Part shown: positions 1 through 4,706 of the stretch, piece by piece
Position numbering within the stretch: position 1 is the stretch's first letter
How the letters are laid out: each line of letters begins with the position of its first letter
Assembly: GCA_028287415.1 (NCBI GenBank)
Contig: JAQBPS010000296.1
Coordinates: forward strand, 1-6,251
Length of the DNA stretch: 6,251 nucleotides
Origin: Bacillota bacterium
GTDB taxonomy: Bacteria; Bacillota; Sulfobacillia; Symbiobacteriales; Symbiobacteriaceae
Direction of reading: 5' to 3'
Translations under genes and position numbers: made by a program
Notes under the pieces: generated by a model
What the model was told of the DNA's origin: nothing
Database searches by the model: none
Seen by the model: the letters and a program-made list of their open reading frames with translations, nothing else

Positions 1-3000
1 GCATCGACGGCACGCATACGGTTTCAGGCGCCTATGCCGGCAGCGACTCGCATCTGGCAAGCGAGAGCGGCGGTGCGGGCGGCCACGGCCAGTCGCTCGC
101 CGTGAGCAAGCGGAGCGTCAGCGTCACCGTAGCCTGTGACCCCGACCCGGTCGCCCTTGGGCAGACCGCCACCTGCACTGTGACCGTCACGGACACGACT
201 GATCCCGCACAGATCCCGTTGGGGTCCGTGAGCTGGACGACAAACGGCGCCGGTACCTTCGGTTCGGACAGCTGCACCCTGGATGTACATGGCCAGTGCA
301 CGGTGACTTACACACCGACGCAGGCTGGCACGGACGCTCACACCATCACCGTGACCGTGCCGGGATCCGATACGTACAACGGCGCGACCGGCAGCGACAG
401 CCTCATTGTCCGGGCCGCATCGCTCACCGGTACCGTGACGACGGACGCCGGGGACGTGGTCGCAGGAATCACACTCTTCCTGGTGGATGGGAACGGCCAG
501 ACCCGGGCCAGCACCACGACCACCGAAACGGGTGCTTACAGCTTTACCGAGCTCCCTGGTGGGAACTACACGGTGAAGGTCAGGAGCGAAAGCAATCCGC
601 TGGCCCTGGCGGCCGTTAACGTGCCCGGCGGCAGCGCCGCCACGCTCGACATCGTGCTGCCCACCACGGCGACCCTGACCCTGACGGCCAACCCGGCTAA
701 GATCGTGGGCGACGGCAAGAAGGTCAGCACGCTCACGGCGGTGCTTACGGCTGACGGTTTGGCTGTCGGCGGAGTCGACGTCCTGTTCCGCACGACCGAG
801 GGCACCCTCTTTGAGGTCGATCCCAAGACCGACTTGGACGGCTCGGCCCGCGCCAAGCTCCGGGCCCCGTTGATTCAAGGTGTCAACGAGGTTGTCCAGG
901 AAGCGACTATCAAGGTGCATGACGTGCAGCGGGGGCTCTTTGCTTTCGCTAAGATCAACATCACCTTCGCACCTGCCTCAGTCGACGGCGTGGTGATGGA
1001 CAATGGCGACCCGCGAAACCCGATCGCAGGAGCGAAGGTCCGCATCCACAAGACCTTCGATGACGGCGCGACTTTTGACGGCGAGGCGGTCACCGATGCC
1101 GAGGGCCGGTACTCGATTATCGTCCCGAGGGGCAACACCACCTATCAGGTCGAGATTACCGCGGATGTGATGGTCGGCGGGGTCAAGAAACAGATCACGA
1201 CGACCCAGACCGCCACGTTGGGCGATCTGTCGGGCATCGGCGAAGCGATTCCCGCCACCAAGACCGTAAGCGGACAACTGTTTGCGCCTGACAAGCAGGG
1301 TGGCATCACCGGCATTGACGTCACGTTGATCAGCGGTCAGCAGGTGGTCGGGGTCCTCCGCCGCAAGAGTGACGGCATGGTGCTCCCGAACCCGGTGGTG
1401 ATTGCGGCAAACGGCGCGTTCCAGGTGACCGATGTGCCGATCGGCGCGTACGACGTGGTCTTCCAGGTGCAGGCGCCAGATGGGCAGCGGCTGGCAGGTG
1501 CCGTGGTGCCGGTCTCGGTAGAAAGCAATGGTGAACTGACACTGGGCGCCGCCCTGGTGGACCCGTTCGGCACTGTGACGGATGCGAAGACCGGCCAGCC
1601 GATTCCCGATGTCCGGGTTGACCTGCGGTGGGCGAATACCCCGCTGAACGTCGGCAAGGGCCGCAAGCCGGATCAAAGGGTGCTCCTGCCCCAGTTGCCC
1701 GACTTCAAGCCCAACCAGAACCGGGTGTCCCAGAACACGACCAACGCCGGCGAGTACGCCTTCATGGTCTTCCCCGACGGCGACTACTACGTTGTCGCTA
1801 CCAAGGGGGGCTACCAGCCCCACGAGAGCCCGGTGATCCACGTCGGGGAAACGATTGTGAAGTACGACTTGACATTGCAGAAGCAGGCAACGCCTGCCCC
1901 GGTCCCGGCGGGTCCCGGAACTCCTGCCGTGCCGGCAGCGCCCCAGCCGACCAAGGTCCGGGGCACGGTGGTAGACGCCGCATCAGGGCGCCCGATCGGC
2001 GGGGCCAGTGTGGCCATCCACGAGGACTTCGACGGGGATGGTGTCCTGGACGTGGATGCTATGGCCCACACCGCCGCCGACGGCAGCTATGAGCTTGTCG
2101 TGCCACAGCGCAACCGGACCTACACGGCGCAGGTGATTACGGCCCTGCCCGTTCAGGGGAAGGCACGGCCGTTCATTGCCACGCAGCGCATATTCGTGCC
2201 GGCCAACGCTGACACGGCGGCTACGGCCACAGCCCGCAACACGATTGCCGGCCAGATCTATGTCGTGGCGGTCGGCGGTGGTGAGGCCACGGTGTTGACA
2301 CCGGACCAGGCCCGGACGCTCCAGGCCAGCTTGCAAACCGCGCACGGGACCCCGGTCAATCAGCCTGTGACGATCAGCGATACGGGTTACTACCAGGTGG
2401 ATGACCTGGCGGCGGGGACCTACCGGATCCTGTTCCAGTCCAAGGCCACTGACGGCCGTCTTGTGCCCGTCGCTGCCGTGACGGTGCCGATCAATCAGGA
2501 CGGCCAGCTCAGCCTGCAGACCACGGTGATCGATCCCTTCGCCACGGTGCGGGACGGCGATACGAACGCCCCGATCCCGGACGCGTTGGTCAGCCTCTTC
2601 TGGGCAGACACCCCCCTGAACCGGGGGAACGGGCGCACGCCCGGGACGCTGGTCAACCTGCCGGAAGTTACACCGTTTGTCGCTCAGAACAACGTCAACC
2701 CGCACCTCAGCAACACTGCTGGCCGCTACGGCTGGCTCTGCCTCCCGAATGGGGACTACTACCTGATTGCCAAGAAGGACGGGTATCTCCCGTACGACAG
2801 CCGCAACGACACCCGTGCGCTCACCCTGGAGTCGGGCAGTCTGCTGCAAAACGGAATTCTCCATGTGGAGACGGTTGGCTGCAACTATGACCTGTTGCTG
2901 AAGCCCATGAAGTTGGTGCTGGACAGCCACACCCGGTACGTGCAGGGCTATCCGGACGGGAATTTCCGACCGGAAAACCCGGTGACCCGTGCCGAGGTTG

Positions 3001-3548
3001 CGGCGATCTTCGCCCGCCTGATGAAGGTAGACCTCAGCGGCGTACAGCCGGCCGTCATGGCGGACTTGCCGGCGACGAACTGGGCCTCCCGCCATATCGC
3101 CACTGTGATGAAGGCCGGACTGTTCACGGGCTATCCGGACGGAAGCTTCGGTCCCGACAAGCCCATTACCAGGGCTGAACTGGCTGCGGTGATCGCTCGC
3201 TTCAAGGGACTGCAACTCGGCAAGCGCACTGTGTTCCAGGACACGGCGGGTCATTGGGCCGAGCCTTACATCACCGCTACCTTTGAAGCCGGCATTGTGT
3301 TGGGCTTTACGGATAACACCTTTGGACCGACGCTGACGACCAAGCGCTCGGAGCTGGTGGCCATGGTGAACCGCATGCTCGGACGGGGCCAGTTGATGAC
3401 CGGCCGGACCCAGCCCCGGTGGTCTGACGTGCCGTTTAGCTACTGGGCAGTCCGGCACATCGAGGAAGCGTCGATCAGTCATACGTCCCGGCTGGGGGAG
3501 GGCCAGACGGAGACCCTGGTCGAGGAGTTCGCCGACACGATCGAGTAG
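1..3548 (+). CDS. Large modular SLH-domain surface protein (5' truncated)
   Basis: The frame is open from base 3 to TAG at 3546-3548, giving 1181 visible residues; residue number equals base position divided by 3. A GTG at 102 is not the start, because the upstream in-frame codons encode the last strands of an Ig-like domain (GTHTVSGAYAGSDSHLA). Domain order: Ig-like end (1-37), Ig-like with four Cys (39-140), carboxypeptidase-regulatory-like sandwich (141-222), invasin/Big_1-like Ig (224-326), duplicated unit A (327-628), Pro/Ala linker (629-652), unit B (653-968), SLH region (about 976-1161). SLH motifs bind pyruvylated secondary cell-wall polymer, so the protein is inferred to be exported and held at the cell surface; its signal peptide would lie upstream of the window. 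Repeated beta-sandwiches suggest a stalk or adhesin. No enzymatic domain is visible. Ligand and function are not recognisable. The gene ends 72 bp before a strong terminator. Confidence 0.93.
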   Translation, partial: IDGTHTVSGAYAGSDSHLASESGGAGGHGQSLAVSKRSVSVTVACDPDPVALGQTATCTVTVTDTTDPAQIPLGSVSWTTNGAGTFGSDSCTLDVHGQCTVTYTPTQAGTDAHTITVTVPGSDTYNGATGSDSLIVRAASLTGTVTTDAGDVVAGITLFLVDGNGQTRASTTTTETGAYSFTELPGGNYTVKVRSESNPLALAAVNVPGGSAATLDIVLPTTATLTLTANPAKIVGDGKKVSTLTAVLTADGLAVGGVDVLFRTTEGTLFEVDPKTDLDGSARAKLRAPLIQGVNEVVQEATIKVHDVQRGLFAFAKINITFAPASVDGVVMDNGDPRNPIAGAKVRIHKTFDDGATFDGEAVTDAEGRYSIIVPRGNTTYQVEITADVMVGGVKKQITTTQTATLGDLSGIGEAIPATKTVSGQLFAPDKQGGITGIDVTLISGQQVVGVLRRKSDGMVLPNPVVIAANGAFQVTDVPIGAYDVVFQVQAPDGQRLAGAVVPVSVESNGELTLGAALVDPFGTVTDAKTGQPIPDVRVDLRWANTPLNVGKGRKPDQRVLLPQLPDFKPNQNRVSQNTTNAGEYAFMVFPDGDYYVVATKGGYQPHESPVIHVGETIVKYDLTLQKQATPAPVPAGPGTPAVPAAPQPTKVRGTVVDAASGRPIGGASVAIHEDFDGDGVLDVDAMAHTAADGSYELVVPQRNRTYTAQVITALPVQGKARPFIATQRIFVPANADTAATATARNTIAGQIYVVAVGGGEATVLTPDQARTLQASLQTAHGTPVNQPVTISDTGYYQVDDLAAGTYRILFQSKATDGRLVPVAAVTVPINQDGQLSLQTTVIDPFATVRDGDTNAPIPDALVSLFWADTPLNRGNGRTPGTLVNLPEVTPFVAQNNVNPHLSNTAGRYGWLCLPNGDYYLIAKKDGYLPYDSRNDTRALTLESGSLLQNGILHVETVGCNYDLLLKPMKLVLDSHTRYVQGYPDGNFRPENPVTRAEVAAIFARLMKVDLSGVQPAVMADLPATNWASRHIATVMKAGLFTGYPDGSFGPDKPITRAELAAVIARFKGLQLGKRTVFQDTAGHWAEPYITATFEAGIVLGFTDNTFGPTLTTKRSELVAMVNRMLGRGQLMTGRTQPRWSDVPFSYWAVRHIEEASISHTSRLGEGQTETLVEEFADTIE
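117..422 (+). other. Ig-like domain with four cysteines
   Basis: Within the surface protein, residues about 39-140 form a bacterial Ig-like domain. The pattern is V-x-C-D-P-x-x-V-x-x-G-Q-x-x-T-C-T-V-T-V, then G-T-F-x-x-x-x-C-T-L and G-Q-C-T-V-T-Y-T-P, ending in H-T-I-T-V and a strand with S-L-I-V. Cysteine codons are at 135, 174, 273 and 297. The pattern matches a common secreted Ig-like repeat in which the Cys are thought to pair. The partial domain at bases 3-113 has the same closing strands but no Cys in its visible part. Confidence 0.7.
423..668 (+). other. Carboxypeptidase-regulatory-like (CNA-B-like) domain
   Basis: Residues about 141-222 of the surface protein read as a small beta-sandwich of the carboxypeptidase-regulatory/CNA-B type. 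The first strand is L-T-G-T-V, followed by V-V-A-G-I-T-L-F-L-V-D, a T-E-T-G-A-Y-S-F turn, and L-P-G-G-N-Y-T-V-K-V. These are the usual G-x-V, tTdxxGxYxF and LxxGxYxV signatures. The domain is a structural spacer in most surface proteins and has no catalytic role. Confidence 0.75.
672..980 (+). other. Invasin-type (Big_1-like) Ig domain
   Basis: Residues about 224-326 resemble the invasin/intimin Ig fold. An opening L-T-A-N-P strand leads to S-T-L-T-A-V-L-T-A-D-G, then V-G-G-V-D-V-L-F, then T-D-L-D-G-S-A-R-A-K-L, which corresponds to the family's TDxxGxAxAxL signature. Such domains act as rigid rods in adhesins. The call rests on motif reading only, and the boundaries are approximate. Confidence 0.6.
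981..1886 (+). repeat. Duplicated ~300-residue unit, copy A
   Basis: This is the first copy of an intragenic duplication in the surface protein (residues 327-628, 302 aa). It appears to hold three beta-sandwich subdomains. The first runs from D-G-V-V through P-I-A-G-A-K-V-R-I-H to G-R-Y-S-I-I-V-P. The second begins S-G-Q-L-F-A-P. The third begins V-D-P-F-G-T-V-T-D (1557) and contains the motif W-A-N-T-P-L-N-x-G-x-G-R-x-P at 1629-1670, then A-G-E-Y and D-G-D-Y-Y. It aligns along its length with copy B at 1959-2906. The two copies are clearly homologous but diverged, so the duplication is old rather than a recent DNA-level repeat. Confidence 0.8.
1887..1958 (+). other. Pro/Ala-rich interunit linker
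   Basis: Twenty-four residues (629-652) lie between the two duplicated units and are dominated by Pro, Ala, Gly and Thr, with repeated A-P or V-P steps. Such composition is typical of extended, protease-resistant hinges between domains of secreted proteins. It marks the boundary between copy A and copy B. Confidence 0.75.
1959..2906 (+). repeat. Duplicated ~300-residue unit, copy B
   Basis: Second copy of the intragenic unit (residues 653-968, 316 aa). Its opening R-G-T-V-V-D and P-I-G-G-A-S-V-A-I-H match copy A. Its third subdomain begins V/I-D-P-F-A-T-V-R-D (2529) and carries W-A-D-T-P-L-N-x-G-x-G-R-x-P at 2601-2642, which is 10 of 14 residues identical to copy A. Differences from copy A are an acidic loop D-F-D-G-D-G-V-L-D at 2025-2051, two cysteines (codons 2739 and 2880) where copy A has Val, and an insertion of roughly 15 residues before the last strand. 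It runs directly into the SLH region. Confidence 0.8.
2928..3485 (+). other. C-terminal SLH cell-wall anchoring region
   Basis: S-layer homology motifs sit at the extreme C-terminus. SLH1 (about 2928-3040) has G-Y-P-D-G-N-F-R-P and T-R-A-E. SLH2 (3054-3205) has N-W-A, G-Y-P-D-G-S-F-G-P and T-R-A-E. SLH3 (3234-3380) has F-Q-D, H-W-A, G-F-T-D-N-T-F-G-P and K-R-S-E in place of TRAE. A final half motif (3420-3485) has W-S-D-V, Y-W-A and H-I-E-E-A-S. SLH1 lacks the usual N-terminal half and the fourth motif lacks the C-terminal half. SLH trimers bind secondary cell-wall polysaccharide non-covalently, so this region should fix the protein to the cell wall. Confidence 0.92.
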
Positions 3549-3620
3549 CGCCCTTAACAGCAGTGGCCGGCGGTGGGTGACCCTCGCGGATGCCCGGCAC
3601 CAATCAAGCACCGTTCATGC

Positions 3621-3655
3621 AAAAACCCGACTCGCACAAGCGAGTCGGGTTTTTT
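3621..3655 (+). terminator. Strong intrinsic (rho-independent) terminator
   Basis: A perfect 10-bp GC-rich stem (3626-3635 with 3640-3649, arms CCCGACTCGC and GCGAGTCGGG) closes on an ACAA loop. It is followed by six T at 3650-3655 and preceded by five A at 3621-3625 that can extend the stem. It lies 72 bp after the surface-protein stop codon and should end that transcript. The A-tract on the left arm means the structure could also terminate transcription from the opposite strand, although no minus-strand gene is visible. Confidence 0.95.
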
Positions 3656-3662
3656 CGTAGAT

Positions 3663-3672
3663 AGAAATTTCT
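3663..3672. promoter_or_regulatory. Candidate operator palindrome
   Basis: AGAAATTTCT is a perfect 10-bp palindrome, 8 bp after the terminator T-tract and about 30 bp upstream of the putative -35 box of the regulator gene. RpiR-family proteins bind as dimers to inverted repeats near their own promoters, so this is a candidate autoregulatory site. A short AT palindrome in an AT-rich gap can arise by chance, and I do not know the specific motif for this subfamily. Confidence 0.3.
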
Positions 3673-3702
3673 TTCTTGGTCTATTGATAGTTAGGAGGAA
3701 TT

Positions 3703-3732
3703 TTGAGCGCAAAAAAGAAAAAAGCATATACT
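3703..3732 (+). promoter_or_regulatory. Sigma-A-type promoter for the regulator gene
   Basis: A -35-like TTGAGC (3703-3708) and a -10-like TATACT (3727-3732) are separated by 18 bp of A-rich sequence. Transcription would start near 3739, leaving a 5' leader of about 60 bases. The boxes sit in an AT-rich island (about 3650-3735) that contrasts with the GC-rich genes on either side, as expected for a promoter. It lies downstream of the terminator, so the regulator (and probably the transporter) would be transcribed independently of the surface protein. Confidence 0.6.
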
Positions 3733-3798
3733 TCTTCCAACACGCGATGCTGAAGTGTTTCCTGCAGCGTTGTCCGCCCACAAGGGGAGTGCTACCGG

Positions 3799-4656
3799 AT
3801 GAGCAGCGGCCTGATGGAGCGTATCAAACAGTACTACGACCAGCTCAGCCCTAGCCAAAGGACGGTTGCAGAGTTTTTGGTCAGGGAGCCGGGGCTCCTG
3901 GCCTTCGGCACCGCTGCCGCTATCGGGGGGGCGGCCGGCGTCAGCGAGACCACCGTAATCCGGCTCGCACATACCCTCGGATACAGGGGCTTCGCGGACA
4001 TGCAGGAGCACACCCAGGGGCTACTTGCGCCAAAACTGATGCCGGAGTTGATTTCCCGGGCGGCAACAGAGTTCCCCCAGGGAGCCGGCGTTATGGGCCG
4101 GGTATTAGAGCACGATCTTCATCTGATTCGGCAGGCGATCGCGTTGAACCAGTCCAAAGTGTTCGACAGCGCAGTGGAGATTCTCTCGGCCGCCAGGCAG
4201 ATCCTGGTCACCGGCGCCCGGTCCAGCTATGGTGTGGCCCACTTGTTCTGGTACACGCTCCGCATGCAGATCGCCAGGGTCACTTTTCTGGAGGCCAACA
4301 CGCCGCCGTTCCTCTCTAACCTCGCGGAGATGGGAGCCGATTCCGCTCTGGTGGTGGCCTCTTTCCCCCGGTACAGCGATACCACGCTGGACATTGCCCG
4401 CTACGCGAAAGAAAAGGGCTGCCCCATCGTCGCCATCACCGACGATCCGCTCTCCCCACTGGGGCGAATGGCGCAGGCAGCGCTAATCGCTCCGACCGAG
4501 TCCGTGGCCGCAACGATGTCCTTTGCCCCCGTGGTGGGGCTGATGACTGCACTGATCACCGGCGTGGCGCTCCAGCGCAGGAAGCAGGTAGACAGGCGCC
4601 TCGCCCACCTGGAGCAGGTGCACACCGACTGGAAGCGAGTCTCCCGAGACCGGTAA
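3799..4656 (+). CDS. RpiR/MurR-family transcriptional regulator (HTH + SIS)
   Basis: A complete 285-residue protein, the usual length for the family. The ATG at 3799 has AAGGGGAG (3782-3789) nine bases upstream, and the N-terminus aligns with family members. Residues 1-75 are the RpiR-type helix-turn-helix domain: L-S-P-S-Q-R-T-V-A-E-F-L, then A-G-V-S-E-T-T-V-I-R-L-A (46-57) and L-G-Y-R-G-F (60-65). Residues about 120-260 are a SIS (sugar isomerase) domain: I-L-V-T-G-A-R-S-S-Y-G-V-A (135-147), V-V-A-S-F-P-R-Y-S (185-193), A-I-T-D-D-P-L-S-P-L (212-221). SIS domains of this family bind metabolites, often phosphosugars; here the usual S-x-S-G-x-T loop is replaced by S-F-P-R-Y-S, so the ligand may differ. 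Being just upstream of a solute-binding protein gene, it most likely controls that uptake operon and itself. Family call is firm; ligand and target are inferred. Confidence 0.93.
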   Translation: MSSGLMERIKQYYDQLSPSQRTVAEFLVREPGLLAFGTAAAIGGAAGVSETTVIRLAHTLGYRGFADMQEHTQGLLAPKLMPELISRAATEFPQGAGVMGRVLEHDLHLIRQAIALNQSKVFDSAVEILSAARQILVTGARSSYGVAHLFWYTLRMQIARVTFLEANTPPFLSNLAEMGADSALVVASFPRYSDTTLDIARYAKEKGCPIVAITDDPLSPLGRMAQAALIAPTESVAATMSFAPVVGLMTALITGVALQRRKQVDRRLAHLEQVHTDWKRVSRDR

Positions 4657-4691
4657 GCTCAGGATTCAGCCGGACGGCTTCAAATAAGCTT

Positions 4692-4697
4692 AGGGGG
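4692..4697 (+). promoter_or_regulatory. Ribosome binding site choosing the lipoprotein start
   Basis: AGGGGG lies nine bases before the ATG at 4707, a good distance, and supports that start. A second in-frame ATG at 4722 has AGGGGA (4711-4716) five bases upstream and would give a signal peptide beginning M-L-K-R-F. Both starts yield the same mature lipoprotein, so the choice does not alter the product after cleavage. Confidence 0.65.
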
Positions 4698-4706
4698 TAC
4701 ACGTAG

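Noticed and set aside
102..104. GTG as the start codon of the surface protein
   Set aside because: The frame is open upstream to the window edge, and the upstream codons encode the final strands of an Ig-like domain. There is no ribosome binding site before it, so the gene is truncated by the window.
24..1841. Minus-strand open frames at 24-920 and 978-1841
   Set aside because: Both lie wholly opposite the modular surface protein, show low-complexity Arg/Gly/His-rich translations and have no recognisable domains. They are explained by GC-rich codon bias.
1983..3611. Long minus-strand open frame (542 codons) opposite the surface-protein gene
   Set aside because: It is the complement of a GC-rich coding region with clear SLH and repeat domains on the + strand. 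Its translation is Arg/Gly/His-rich with no recognisable domain, as expected for a shadow frame.
3703..3753. Possible 16-codon leader ORF starting at TTG (3703), with AGGAGG at 3693-3698 and four Lys codons
   Set aside because: The TTG and TAT-ACT codons coincide with a well-spaced -35/-10 promoter, so the start would not be on the transcript made from it. The spacing to AGGAGG is only four bases. It would matter only if an upstream promoter is used.
3573..3854. Plus-strand 93-codon open frame spanning the terminator and the regulator start
   Set aside because: It reads through a strong intrinsic terminator and overlaps the regulator in another frame. Its translation is low-complexity (Lys/Phe-rich from A and T tracts).
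4654..4692. Inverted repeat TAAGCT...AGCTTA with an inner AGCC-GGAC-GGCT hairpin between the regulator and lipoprotein genes
   Set aside because: The outer 6-bp and inner 4-bp arms are short and separated by unpaired bases, and no T-tract follows. It is too weak for a terminator or attenuator call and could arise by chance.
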